Shown piece by piece: positions 28,031 to 41,991 of a stretch of DNA of 64,000 nt. The DNA lies in assembly GCF_024323335.1 (NCBI RefSeq), contig NC_066580.1, positions 442,967,851-443,031,850 on the forward strand, given 5' to 3'. This stretch comes from Lathyrus oleraceus. Its lineage: Eukaryota; Streptophyta; Magnoliopsida; Fabales; Fabaceae. The translations under genes were made by a program, and so were the position numbers. The notes under the pieces are model-generated. The model was not told the origin of the DNA. It was given only the letters and a program-made list of their open reading frames with translations, and did not search any database. Position 1 is the first letter of the stretch. The number at the start of each line of letters is the position of its first letter.

Positions 28031-30454
28031 AGAGACCCGCTGGACGAAAAGAACAAAATAGTCCAGGCAAAAATGGGCATCCCGGCGAACCAAGAACAGA
28101 AAAAGGTTCGGGCAAAAATTAGGGATAAAAGAAAAAACTGTACACCCGGCAAGTCGAAAACCTGAAAAGGCGACTTGGGAAAAAATGGGTATCCCGGTGG
28201 ACTGAAAACCTGAAAGGGCGGTCCAGGCAAAAGAGGGATTGAAACGAACAACTGCGTCTAGCATGATCGTTTGCGCTTTGGTTAAAGCATCATGGAGAAT
28301 ACCCGGTAGGGATCAGTCAGAAACGTCTTGTTCAGAAGGCAGAAAGCATGGAGAGTCTGAGGACATATGGGGTGTAACCGAGTTGGAACTTGATGAGATC
28401 ACGAGTTTCACATTGCCATTAGGATAGATTTTTCCTTTTGCGCAATTACCTCTTTTCAGGAATTGCTTCCTTTTGTATTGCTCATTTGAGCCACACACTT
28501 TTTCCAATCAATAAAATGCATATTCAGTCAAATAATTTTGTTTTTTGTTTTCATTACCGCTTTGATTGCAAAAACATCCAGATTATTTTGATAAAGAATT
28601 GTGCATTTTAAGACATACAGGTTCCTTCCAATGCAGGTTTATAGGATTGAAAGCTTGAAATCTTATTTGGAAGGTTGAGTGACCCAAGTGTTGAAATCTT
28701 GACACGCCTGGGGCACGGTTTTATCTAATGATCTGTTTTGCAGGAACTGTTGGACATTTTCACTCACTTGCAGGTTGTGATGTGGAAGCTTTGACAAGTA
28801 ATGGATCCCCAGAGAGTTCGCTCAGGAACGAATAAATAAAGGAACGGTGAGGTGACGTTACGACGTACGACGATCCTTGATGATAATCAAGAAGACTCTT
28901 CAAAATCGGAAGACTTGAAAGTATGTAATTCCCCGCAGAGTCCGATCAGGGACGAATGAATGGGTAAGAGAAGCAGTGAGAGACGTCGAGACGTCCGACG
29001 ACCCTTGGAATTAATCAAGAAGACTCTTCAAAAGTCGGAAAATTGAAAAATCTGTATAATCCCCAGGAGTTCGATCTTCGTCGAGCGCGGAGCGATTGGG
29101 AATACAAGATGATGGAGCAGAAAAGGTCCAGACGAGTCTGGGAATTCCCAAAAGTGGAAAACTGATGCAAGATTGGGAGGTGGATACCAGGGTTCGACGA
29201 GTCGACGGGTGTTCTGTACCAACTTTTCTCATTTCCCAGCTAGGTCCCCAAGCAGAATCGGAGGACTAACTCCCCAGCAGATCCAGGGTCTGTGATTTCT
29301 CCAGCCGAGTCAGGATGGTTATCCCCGGCAGGTTTACAACGGTGTTTCCTCAGCAGCCAAGCCAGAAGGTTGCTATTCCCCGAGTGGAGCGGGTTTCAAT
29401 GAAATATATCTCCAGCAGTGTTCATCCTACCAGTGGATTGGACGAGTTTCCGTAGCAGACTGATATCTGCATCCCCAACTGAGTTGATTCTACCTATGGA
29501 TTGCATGGGTTGTCCCCAGCGGAGTAGCATTCGTTTTCCCTAGTAGGGTTTGGATGGTTATCCCCAGCAGGTGTCAGATCGATGCTTCCCCAGTCGACAG
29601 GCCTGGAGGTGGCTGTTTCCCAGCAGAGCTATCTGTGAGCATTTCCCCAGTGAAGTCGTCAGGTATCTGTAAGGGTTCTCAAAGCAGGTGCGGGATTGAT
29701 ATCCTCAGCAAATCAAAAACTGTTGTATCCCCACAGAGTGTTGGTGGTGCTTATCCCCAGCAGTTTCTCGAGCGGATTAGGTGCAAAGGAGGTTCTTCCC
29801 CAGCAAGGGTTGCCTTATTCCCAGCAGCAGTGCTTATTCCCCAGCAGGGTGGAGATTGGAGTGTTGACGAGTTCCTCAGCAGAGTGTCTCGTGCTCCTCA
29901 GCAGAGTCCCTTGAGGGGGATGCCTTTTTATGCATTCATCATGTAAATAAGCATAGCATATTGCATAAAAAAAAAATAATAAATCGCGTAGCATCTCCAT
30001 AATTATGGAGCATTACGCAGAAAAAGGTCATGCATCATTGTTGCAAGCATATAGCTAGTCTCAAGCCGTGGTTACCGTTTGAGAGGTGGTTGTGCCAGAA
30101 AGCGAAGATGTTACTCTGTGGAGTTTAGCATCACGACGTCAGATCAGCAATGTTCCCCAGTAGTGCGATATTGGAGGAAATGTTTCCGTCGGACAGAGAT
30201 GGAAATAAAATCAGAGGACGTTACGCGATCAGCGCGATTCAAGCCGTGGTTACCGCTTGAGGATGAGTTTTGCTGGACAGTGAAGACGATACTCCGAGGA
30301 GTTCAGCAGCGGGATTTTGAAGCAGCAGTATTTCCCAGTCATCAGTAAGTGCCTGGTCGAGCTTTCTTTGGTGTCAGTCAACATCATCATTCGATGTCCA
30401 GTCAACGTCAAGTTATTTCCCAGTCATTGTTTAATGTCTGGTCGATCGTTGTGT

Positions 30455-30592
30455 GATGCCTGTAAACATCATTGGTTGATGCCTGTAAACATCATTGTTT
30501 GATGCCTGTAAACATCATTGGTTGATGCCTGTAAACATCATTGTTCGATGTCCTGTAAACATCATTGTTTGATGTCCAGTAAACGTCGAGTT
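30455..30592 (+). repeat. 23-bp minisatellite in the Ogre 3' UTR
   Basis: Unit GATGCCTGTAAACATCATTG plus GTT or TTT is repeated about five to six times, with slight variants at the right end (GATGTCC-type). Confidence 0.9.
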
Positions 30593-30759
30593 TCTTCCCA
30601 GTCATCAGTCAGTGTCTGGTTGAAAGTGTTACTCTGAGGAGTGTGGTACCATGACGTCAGATCAGCAGTGTTCCCCAGTAGTGCGATATTGGAGGAAATG
30701 TTTCCGTCGGACAGAGATGGAAATGATATCAGAAGACGTTACGCGATCAGCGCGATTCC

Positions 30760-31095
30760 GGGGTTCAAATGGAGAAAAGGAGATGTTGCGACATTTTCTG
30801 GAGCTCGGGGTTCAATCAGAGAAGAGTATATGCTGAGGCATGTTCTGGGGTTCAAATGGAGAAAAGAAATGCTGAGGCATTTTCTGGGGTTCAAATGGAG
30901 AAAAGAAATGTTGAGGCATTTTCTGGGGTTCAAATGGAGAAAAGAAATGTTGAGGCATTTTCTGGGGTTCAAATGGAGAAAAGAAATGCTGAGGCATGTT
31001 CTGGGGTTCAAATGGAGAAAAGAAATGCTGAGGCATGTTCTGGGGTTCAAACGGAGAAAAGGAGATACTGAGGTATTTTCTGGGGTTCAAATGAA
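30760..31095 (+). repeat. 39-bp minisatellite in the Ogre 3' UTR
   Basis: Unit of 39 bp built on TTCTGGGGTTCAAATGGAGA plus AAAGAAATG[C/T]TGAGGCAT, about eight copies, with most inner units differing at one or two bases. Another copy and a half lies at about 31312-31385. The period is divisible by three, so both strands show spurious repetitive ORFs. Confidence 0.95.
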
Positions 31096-31796
31096 GATTG
31101 GAGTTGAAGAATGTATCCGGGATGAGGTCCTTAGGATTATCTTCTGTTCATGTGTCACCTTAGACTCCGGCTGAGGCCAATGGAGGTCGTTGTAGGTGTC
31201 TTCTGAGGAAGAGATACGCATGTTACCTTCCTTTATGAAGGTTTACCCTCTGACATGTCGCCCTCAGAGTGGTTGGTGTTAGTTCCGACGTTGCCAGCAG
31301 AATTATCACAGGAGAAAAGAAATGCTGAGGCATGTTCTGGGGTTCAAACGGAGAAAAGGAGATGTTGCGACATTTTCTGGAGAATGGGGTTCATATTGGC
31401 GATCGCGAGTTATCGTCAGGCGACTGGGATTCAAATCGGAGAATGGGGTCCATTTATTTTGGCAAACCGGAGAATGGGGTTCAAATGCAGAGATCCGAGG
31501 ATCGTTTGCGCAAAGAAGAAAATTCCGGGGTTCAAGAAAAGCATAAGAAGAGAAAAAAATAATAATCCCGAGCGGATGAGTGGTGTTCAGGCCATAGTTA
31601 TCCTTGCGTTACCATTTATTTTGGTATCCAGGTCGACGTTTTGGTTTCGAGTTTGTTTCTTCGCCGATGCTGACAGGCGCTGTTAATTATATCCCATCAG
31701 AGTGCAAATTGTTCGTCTGTTCTTGGTATTCAATCACTCTTCATCCTGATCATCCGAAAGCCGAGGCTATTCGTATCGACAGGTTCACAGTGGATT

Positions 31797-31809
31797 GAAT
31801 AGGGGCAGC
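31797..31809 (+). other. Polypurine tract of the young Ogre
   Basis: GAATAGGGGCAGC lies immediately before the 3' LTR. The old minus-strand Ogre has an almost identical tract before its own 3' LTR. Confidence 0.85.
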
Positions 31810-34800
31810 TGTAACACCTCAAAATTTGCCCTCCTCTCTTGGGACTAGCATTAACATATTACATATCATTTTTAGGTCATTAGGCATTGCATATTGCATA
31901 TCATGTGGTTGCATTGTGCAAGTCATTCTCCCAAGTCTTGATCAGAAGATAAGGAAGTCAGAGTGCAAGCCTAGGGTTTATTGATTGAGCATTGGCCATC
32001 TGAGGATTGGGCTGTGAATTAGAGTTTTGTGATTCTCAAAGGGTATTGATCTTCATCTTGTTTGAAGTGATACATCATCATCATCATGGTTGGGTATCAT
32101 CAGAAGATTGAAGCTCATTCCTTGAGATTAGGGTTTTGACCACTGGTCAACCCTAATCAGTTGCATTGGGCCAATTAGGGCATAATCAGGAGATGGGGTT
32201 TATGATGGATATGGGGTTCATTCTTTGGTTATTTTGTGCTAATTGAGGCTAGGGTTTCACCTTTGAGCCATTTCATCAGAAGATTGGGGCTCAGATTGAT
32301 TAGTGTATTGCCATATTCATCTATCAGTTGAAAAGTCAACTGTAAAGTCAACTGAGGGCTAGGAGATGGAGAAATGGTTGGAGATACTTCATTCATGTCT
32401 AAAAGAGATTTATTCATCATGTCAAACATCTACCTTGAGGTTTTTGAAGCCGGATCAAGAGTTTCCCAAATGGAAAGTGATATGTAATTTGAAAGTTTCC
32501 AAAGAATGGCAAGTTTTGGACCAACTTCAGCGTGACTTTCCAACGTCAAAAAGGCTTCAAATGAAATTTTGTTGAACATGAAAGTTGTAGATCTTTCTCT
32601 CCCATTTCCAAAAAGTCCAAGATCATGAGAATCGGATGAACGGTTGAGGAGATATGATCAAATTACCACCGGGCGTGCATGGCAAAATTTTCCATGTATC
32701 GATACATACGAGTTACGCATCGATGCATGCAAGGCAAAAAGTGCTATGTATCGATGCACACGAGTTATGTGTCGATGCACACTGTTAAAAAATGCTATGT
32801 ATTGATACAAACAAGTTATGTATCGATGCACACTGTCAAAAAATGCTATGTATTGATACAAACAAGTTATGTATCGATGCACACTGTTAAAAAGTGCTAT
32901 GTATCGATGCATACGAGTCATGTATCGATCCATACTGTTAAAAGGGTGCTAGGCGTCGATGCAAAAGTGTTATGTATCAATACATAACTCTGTTTTGAGC
33001 TCTCATACAGCACTGTTCACGTCCATATTACTTCATGCACCATTTTCATGCACAAGAGTGAAAATCTCATTTTGTCAAAACACCTCCATTTTAACCATTT
33101 CCATTTACCAATTGGTTAATCATGTTTAGAGGGTGATTAGTGGAGAGTATTTAAACCATAATCATAACAGAAAATCATAACCATAATCAAAATTCACACA
33201 TCCCAAAACCAGATCCAAAAACTCTTCATTCTCTCAAATTCCTTCAAGAACACAAAACCTTCAAATCCAAAAATCTTCATCAACTCTTGATCAATCTTCG
33301 AAATTCCTTTTGCATCAATCTTCAATCATCATCCTCTCCATCTGTTTGTGAAGATTGGAAGGAGAGAAGCACTGATTCTCAATTGTCCATACAAGCATCA
33401 TCAATGGAAGATCGAGTTTTCGAGCAATAGAAGTGAAGTCAATGGAACCTAATCACATCATCCAATTGTCTGGACCTTCCACTGCATCTGTTTGAGGTTG
33501 AAGCACGCAAAGAACAGCTAGAACACCACTGCCATTCCAGGTATGTGATTTTTTCGAGTGTCACGATTCTTCAAGTGCTTAGGTGCGTTTTGTAGAGCAT
33601 AGAACGTAGGTTATGGTGATGTGCTTGGTTTGTGAAATGATGCACTGTAGGCTAAGAAATCTGGATTGGAAGTTTTGTAACCAAACCCTAACATGATCGA
33701 TCTGAGAGATTAAGGAATAATTGGATAAAATTAGGTTGATATTTGTGATCCTTGTGCTTAGACGAGTCCAACGAGTATTAACTTGTTCATTTTGGTGTTA
33801 GTTCATAGTTCATGTGTTCTTCGTGTGCCTGGGTTGAAGAAGACGAGTTTCTGGAAATAGTTGAGTGTTTGATCCAAAATTGCGTTTGAATTTTTGAATA
33901 ACACGTTTACCGCCCCCGCCTGTAACTAATTACCATTGTGCCATTGGAACATTTAATTAATTATATTAATTCTAAGAAATTCTAAAAGATTCATAAACAT
34001 GTTAAAAATTCACCAAAAATCATAGAAAATTCAGAAAAATATAGGAATTTTTTCTTTGGCTTCCTTGTTGACTGTAGATGTTTTTTGATCTATTGGTCAA
34101 AGTTGTGCATGGTAATATTTGTGTTTGACTTAGGTTTCTTTAACATGTGCTACATTTTGATACATTCTACCAAATCCAATGTGAAATGCTCATAGTGTGA
34201 AATAAATTCTTGAAAATTTTTGTGATGATTGTGGACTGATCAATGTTTATTTACATGTAAATTTCATGAATTTTTGATACCTGATCATTGAGTTATGAAT
34301 TTTGGAACTTAGGTGTGACAATTTGTGTCACACCTCATTATGTCAATTTGCTGGATTTTTTTGAGTGACCTAGACTTGTTAGAATGATGTGAAATTTTGC
34401 ATGAATGGTGATTAACGTGTTAGGATGCTATGTGATTTTTTGTGGAATTTTATGTGGCATTTTCAAATTGATTGCTATTTTTCATCTCTGGTGGTTGAAT
34501 TTACAAGTTCATGTGACATAGGTTGGTAGAATCAATGTGAAATGCTCATATGGTATTGAATGATCATGAAATTTTGTATGATAGTTATAGACACATGATG
34601 TGACATCCCTGTTTTGGTCTCACTCATTTCTTTACTGTTTTCATTGAGTTATGAGTTTTTGAAGTGGAAGCATGTGTTGATGTTGTGATTTGGAGCATAT
34701 AGTTGTGTCTGTTTTTGTTGATTTTCATTGACATAGTTACCTTTGCCCAATTAAGCTGAAATTTGGTGTGCCATACCTGGATTAGGTCCTGTTTAGGTGT

Positions 34801-36728
34801 AATTTATTTGAGAATTTTTGAAGTTGTTTTGATGTGGATTTGAATGCAATAGTTCTGTTTGCATGTTTGGTGCTTCATTTGAACTAATTTGCCTTGTTTT
34901 GTGCATAACATGAACATGATGAATGATATAAACATGAGACTAATGGTGTTTGCTCTTGTTTGACATTAATTTGACTTTGGTTGGTGAATACCTTGCTGTT
35001 TAGGAATTTTTCTTGCCTTTGGACCCTAGGCTTAGCCTAGTGGTCTTGTTGCTAATGTTTGCTTGATTTTTCAGGATCAAAAGCATAATGCACATGGATA
35101 ATGAACTAAGTTAAATGCAATTGATGTTGTTTGATGTTTGTACACTAACATAACATTGTTTTGTAGGTTGTGAAGCTTGGGCTTGAGCTTTGAGCTTGCT
35201 TTGTTGTGCATTAGTTTGTATAGTCTGACTGATTAATACTTGCTGTTTATTTTTGTCTGTCTGAGTACTAACTGTGTTTGACTGTTTCCAGGTACTTTTA
35301 GTTGCTCAGTTCCTTGTGAACTTTTGCTTTGCTTTGCTTAAGCAACTTGCATTGAGGTAGGTCCTCTTGACTTCATGTAGTCTGGAGACCCGGCTGTTAC
35401 CGGGCCGGGCAAATAAATGTCTGAAGTCCTCCTTAAGAGGCGATGATTGTGATTGTTTATTTTTCGTGCCAAGCAGGTGAAAGTCCTTTAAATAAGGCAA
35501 TTGGTGGAAGGTAGGGATATGCAATCTATCCCCCACTATTCAGTTGAGTCCTCTCCTTGCTCCCATTACATGGTTGTAGCATTGAGATCACAAGCCCAAG
35601 ATCTTGTGCAGTGCACATTGTGTCAGAGTCTCTGAGTATAGAAGGGTTCCCCCATTCTGGACCCATGCTCATTTGTCAGAAGCTCTCCCTGGTTAGGGAT
35701 AAGAGCTGTGAGGTCTGATCCTCACTTCACCTTTTCATCTGCTTCACCTTAGCCTCGTAATGGCAAGGTTAAGAGCAAACACAGCCCGTACAGATGACTT
35801 GCTGAGGCAGTCAAACCTATTGTGTGAGCCCCTTGTTTGGCTATAGTGTGTGCTCTGTGGATATCTGATTGACATGCTTGTTTGAGATGCTTGTTCTCAT
35901 TTGATGTATGCTTGAATTATTTTGTATGCTTGTATGCTTGCTTCTTTCCTGGATAGGAGTAGTTTGCTTATGCAAGTAGGATAGAAAACTGAACTTAGGG
36001 TAACGATGCATGACAACACTAGGCTCGAGTCCAGCTCCCTAGTAGTGTGTCTTTCCCTGGTTTCTGGCTAGTAATTCAGTCCCTTTAAGGGGAACTACAT
36101 CGCCCTGATTCTTGTTCCAGACGAGGTATGTAGGCAGGTGGTCGTGCGAGACCACTCCGGGCAACCTTTTTCTTTTTTGCGTGTGTTTACTTGTTGTCTG
36201 ATTGTGTTTTGGCTCGGATGCCGACGTAAGTCCAATAATTGGCTGTCGGGCTCCACGTTTGCCGTTTTGTGCGTGTTTTGGTTCGGATGCCGACATAAGT
36301 CCAATAATTGGCTGCCGGGCTCCATGTTTGCCATCTGTTTGTATGTTTTGTGTTGTTTGGCGTGCGTAAGCCGAACTACAGTGGCTCTGATTCTTGTTCC
36401 AGACAAGATATGTAGGCATAAGGTGCGATACCTTATCGAGCTCTTTCCTCCTAACCCCACCTGCGTTCCCTGTGTGTGTGTGTGATGTTTTAGCAACCTA
36501 TTCTTTATTCTAGGACGTGGATCCCGTCGAGTACGACGGACGTGAGGGGTGCTAATACCTTCCCCTTGCGTAACCGACTCCCTTACCCGTTCTCTTTGGT
36601 CGCAAGACCATGTCTTTCCAGGTTTCTCTGAGCGTTTCCTTTCCCTATCTTGGGATAAATAACATTTAGTGGCGGCTCTGTGTGTGTTTTTCTTTGAGTC
36701 CCGCCGGTTGATTTTCGCGGATGCGACA
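31810..36728 (+). repeat. 3' LTR of the young Ogre (4919 bp)
   Basis: It has the same length as the 5' LTR and is colinear with an offset of 15362. By-eye differences include single-base changes near 32103, 32320, 32399, 32519, 32954, 36300, 36314/36315, 36663 and 36704. The 51-bp array recurs at 32743-32962. It ends GATGCGACA and is followed by the CTTAC duplication. Confidence 0.95.
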
Positions 36729-36733
36729 CTTAC
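36729..36733. other. Target site duplication of the young Ogre, right copy (CTTAC)
   Basis: It is identical to 16443-16447. The flanking host integrase sequence is continuous in frame when one copy plus the insert is left out, which confirms the insertion boundaries. Confidence 0.95.
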
Positions 36734-39700
36734 CATGATAGAGAACAATCAAGCATTTTTCATCTATGAGGATTCAGCTGGTCAAATCTGGATTTGACCC
36801 ATTTTGCTTCATCAAGCTTGGCTTCCATGATAACCCTTAATGAAGGAATTTCAACCTCGATCAAGAGGACAACTTCCATGCCATATACGAGTGAAAAAAG
36901 TGTTTCCTAATAGAAGTACATACTGAACTTATCTAGCCATGTAGAGCAAAGGGAAGCATTTCATGCCAATCCTTGTATGTCTTGACCATTTCGTGGACAA
37001 TCTTTTTGATGTTTTTGTTTGTCGCTTCTACAACGTCATTCATCTTAGGTTGGTATGGTGAAGAGTTGTGATGTTTAATTTTGAATTCTTTGCACAACTC
37101 TTTCATCATTTTGTTGTTCAGGTTATTGGCATTGTTAGTAATAATTTTGCTAGGAACTTTGTAGCAACAAATTATTTATTTCTTGATGAACCTTGTAACC
37201 ACTTGTCAAGTGACATTGGTGTATGAAGCAGCTTCGACCCATTTTGTGAAGTAATTGATAACGACTAAAATGAAGTGACGATGGTTCGAAGCTTTAGGCT
37301 CAATCATTTGAATCATATAAATTTCCCACGCAGAGAAGGGACATAGTGAAGTCAAGACATTCAATGGAGTTGGTGGCACATGGATCTTGTCAGCATAGAT
37401 CTCACATTCGTGATACCTTTTGACATGATGAAAATAATCAGTCTCCATAGTTGTCCAGTAATAGTCGGCTCTGAGGATTTTCTAAGCCATAGCATGTCCA
37501 TTGGCATGGACTCCTTCACAACCTTCATGGATTTATTTTATGATCATGCCTTCTTCGTGTCTATCTATGCTTCTGAGCAAGATTGAGTCATAATTCCTTT
37601 TGTATAATATGCCACCATTCAGGAAGAAATTTGCTGATAGTTTCCTCAAAGTTTTCTTGTCTGTAATGGATACATTCTCAGGATACTCTTATTTCTCGAG
37701 GTACCTTTTGACATTGTAGAACCAAGGTTTTTCATCGGATTATACCACTGTTTCTAGACAATATGTTGGTTCATCCAGGTGTTCAGTTGTTATGGAGGGT
37801 GCTTCGTTGGCCTACTTAACTTTGAACATCTACGACAAGGTAGCCAAAGCTTCTGCTAGTTGATTTTATTTCCTAGGGATATGATGAAAAATGATCTCAT
37901 CAAAGTTGGGAATCAACTTTAAGATATGTTTCTTGTATGGAATCAACTTGTGATCTCGATTTTCCCAGTCCCCTTTGATCTAACTGATTACCAGAGATGA
38001 ATCTCCGTATACCTCAAGGATTTTAATCCTCTAATCAATTGATGATTCAATTCCAAAGATACATGTGTCATATTCTACCATGTTGTTGGTGCAGTCAAAC
38101 CATAATCTTATTGTGAAAGGAAGATGAAAGCCTTTTGGATAAGTAAGGATTGACCAATCCTGTGACCTTGAGCATTTAAAGCACCGTTGAACATGAGCGT
38201 CCATTGTGATCCTGATTCGGGTTCTTCGTTAGGGCCTGGGATTTCATAGTCTCTGATAAACAGAATATATTCATCTGAAAAGTCAAACCTCATTGGTTGA
38301 TAACCCTCCACAGGTTGATGAGCGGGATAATCTGACAACACACTCCCTTTATTGGCTTTTTGGGTGACATACTGGATATTATATTCAGTTATCAGCATTT
38401 GTCGATGAGCTATTCTTCAAGTGACAGCAGGATTTTCAAATATGTACTTGATTAGATCCATTTTGGATATCAATAAAGTAGTGTGACAAACCATGTATTG
38501 TCTTAGGCGTCGAGCAACCTAAGCTAGAGCACAACAAGTCTTCTCTAAGAGTGAGTATCTGGTCTCATAATCAGTGAACTTCTTGCTTAGATAATAGATG
38601 GCATGTTCCTTTCTACCTGTGTTGTCATGTCAACCAAGTACATAACCCATTGGTTCATCCAATATGGTAAGATACATTATCAGTGGCCTACCTGGAATCA
38701 GAGGTATTATGATCGGTGGTTCTTGCAAGTATTTATTTATTTTGTCAAATGCTCATTAGCAATCGTTGTTCCACTCAGTCATTTGCTTTTCTTTCTCAAT
38801 AGTTTGAATATATGTTCGCGGGTAGTCGTTAGATGGGAGATGAATCTTGAGATGCAGTTTAGTCTACCCAGGAAGCCTCAAACTTCCTTTTCTGTTTTTG
38901 GAGGTGGCATGTCTTGAATATCTCGAAACTTGTCGGGATCAACTTCAATGCCTCGTCGACTGACAATGAAACCTATAAGTTTACCCGATCTAACCCTAAA
39001 GGTGAACTTTGCAGGATTTAACCATAACTCGTACTTTTAGAGTCAGGAAAATAAATTCCTCAGATGGTCAAGATGTTCGTCTTCTGTTTTGGATTTGGCA
39101 ATCATATCATCCACGTAAACCTCTATCTCTTTATGGATCATATCGTGAAATAGGTTTACCATGGATCATTGATAGGTTTCCCATGTGTTCTTCAAACCAA
39201 AAGGAATGACTTTGTAGAAAAATGTTCCCCGTGGAGTGATAAAAGTAGTCTTTTCCATATCATCAGGAGACATTTTTATTTGATTGTACCCGGAGAATCC
39301 ATCCATGAACGAGAAAACTGAGAATTGAGCAGTGTTGTCAACTAAGACATCAATATGGGGCAAAGGGAAATTATCCTTTGGGATCGCTTTGTTGAGGTCT
39401 CGATAGTCCACACGTATACTGACTTTACCATCCTTCTTCGTGACTGGTACGATATTTTAAACCCGTTGAGGATATTCAGATATGGCTAAGATGACAAGAT
39501 GAAACTATTTCTTAACCTCTTCTCTGATTTCGAGTGCCATGTTCGGTCTTGTCCTTCTGAGCTTTTGCTTGACAGAAATACATTTTGGCTTGAGTGGTAA
39601 GTGATGATCAACAATGTTATTGTATAAACCGGGCATATCTTAATACGTCTATGAGAAGATGTCTACAAACTCTTGCAGTTATGTCATAAACTTTGTATGC

Positions 39701-40925
39701 ACATGCTTGTCTAGAGATGCCCCAACTCTCACTTCTTTTATGGCTTCTTTAGCACCCAGATTGATAACCTCTACCGACTCTTGATGTGATTAAATCTTTT
39801 TTTGCTATTGCTCTAGGAGCATGGCTAGTTCAACTGACAATTCACAATCTTCCTCATTGTCGTCTTCAATATCGTTAATTGGGAGCCCAGAGTTACAGGG
39901 GATATTAGCCATGTTGTTATTAATGGATTTGTTTTTTCTGAATGTTTAATGAGATTTATTTTAGAATTATAAAGTAAAAGAAAAATAAGATTTTGCCATT
40001 TATTTTGTGGAAAATAAAAATAAAAGAAAGGAAAGGAACACGATTTTGATTGCAAAAATTTATTTTATTGATTGATTATATAATGCTTTGAAAACATGTG
40101 AAGGTCCTTACAAATCTATCATTTTGTCTCGGGAGAGGACAAAGGATCGAGTAAATACAAAATGCATTACTTCGTCATTGAAAAGACTATAGGGATCACA
40201 AAGGCTGTCCCGTTGTTTAATGTGAAGCCAGATGGGCACCGACGTACAAAGCTATGAACCTCCTTGCTTGAATTTTTTATGACTGTTACAAGGTCATCAT
40301 GTTAACAGGTGTGATGACGGATGATAGCAAATACCGAAATGGTTGTTCTTCTCAACAACATCCGTAACTTGCCCCCAACCATTAGGGTTACCCTTTTCAA
40401 GTGTTTTTTTGGCTCTCTTCAAGAAAGATAAGACCACCTCTAGTGCTTTGTCTAGATTAGATGTAGCAGTATTGGCATCTTCAAACTCCAAGTTGTGCAA
40501 AGGGATTTCTGTTGCACCCTCATCAACTTCGATATACCGGAATGACGACAACTCACTGATGATCAAATATTCTTCTCCATAAATGATGACTGATTTATCC
40601 TCTACCATGAATTTTAGCTTTTGGTGCAACATGTAAGTCATTATCCCAACCACATGAACCAATGGTCTTCCTAGTAGATAATTGTAGGTCAGGTTAATAT
40701 CCATCACTTGGAATGTGATGGTGAACAAATGATATCCAACCCTAATAGGAAAATAAATTTCACCAAATACCTATCTTCTAGAGCCAAAAAAAGCTCTCAC
40801 AACTAAAGCAGTGACCCTCATCTTTGCTCCTTATACCAGTAACTCACTTAATGTGTTTTTTAGGCATCACATTAAGAGAAGAACCGATGTCCACAAGGAC
40901 TTTAGATAAAAAGGTATCAATACAA
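36734..40925 (-). mobile_element. Old Ogre-like element, central part: protease, RT, RNase H, integrase (decayed)
   Basis: The minus-strand order is protease (about 40920-40600, [15 protein letters not shown]), post-protease Gly-rich block (about 40340), RT (about 39820-38700; VDYRDLNKAIPKDNFPLP, FSFMDGFSGYNQIKMSP, and YVDDMIAKS at about 39090-39115), RNase H linker and domain (about 38400-37750), then integrase (about 37650-36734; KASNHRHFILVV, KWVEAAS). Many stops are present. The protease motif is altered to DIG, and an integrase catalytic Asp before YFTKW reads as Asn. Gag, ORF1 and 5' LTR are not found; the homology ends at an (AT)n tract near 40930. It is the right half of the element whose left half is 14084-16447. 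Confidence 0.85.

Positions 40926-41991
<1,066 letters not shown>

Larger units (their letters stand above)
28031..31796 (+). other. Ogre 3' untranslated region rich in tandem repeats
   Basis: After the pol stop comes a repeated CCCGG(Y)GGAC...AAACCTGAAA-GGCG module (28060-28230). Next are a diverged duplication of about 127 bp period (about 28800-29050), a region with dozens of short TCCCCAGCAG-type words (29240-29910), a duplicated block of about 115 bp (30128-30242 and 30648-30761), and two minisatellites listed separately. No conserved gene is seen; ORFs in this stretch follow from the repeats. Confidence 0.8.
16448..36728 (+). mobile_element. Young Ogre (Ty3/gypsy, Tat lineage) retrotransposon, internally deleted, 20.3 kb
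   Basis: This is a complete LTR-to-LTR unit: LTRs 16448-21366 and 31810-36728 (4919 bp each), flanking CTTAC duplications, PBS at 21369-21386, ORF1 (22435-24135), gag-like ORF (24576-25835), pol remnants (about 26160-28030), minisatellite-rich 3' UTR and a polypurine tract. Extra ORF1 upstream of gag, multi-kb LTRs and an Arg-type PBS identify Ogre. Full Ogre elements have about 14 kb or more of internal sequence; this one has 10.4 kb. The Retrotrans_gag core, the protease, most of RT, RNase H and the integrase zinc finger and catalytic core are missing. About ten LTR differences were counted by eye (roughly 0.2 percent), so the insertion is recent despite the crippled pol. Confidence 0.95.

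Noticed and set aside
30455..30592. CRISPR-like regularly spaced repeats
   Set aside because: Units are directly adjacent 23-bp repeats without unique spacers, inside a plant retrotransposon; a minisatellite.
30641..31174. 177-codon repetitive ORF and its mirror-strand partners
   Set aside because: Follows from the 39-bp minisatellite in the Ogre 3' UTR; not a protein gene.
36095..36748. 217-codon minus-strand ORF at the end of the Ogre 3' LTR
   Set aside because: It is antisense to the conserved LTR tail and runs across the LTR border into the flank. The 5' LTR copy is broken differently, so it is not conserved coding.
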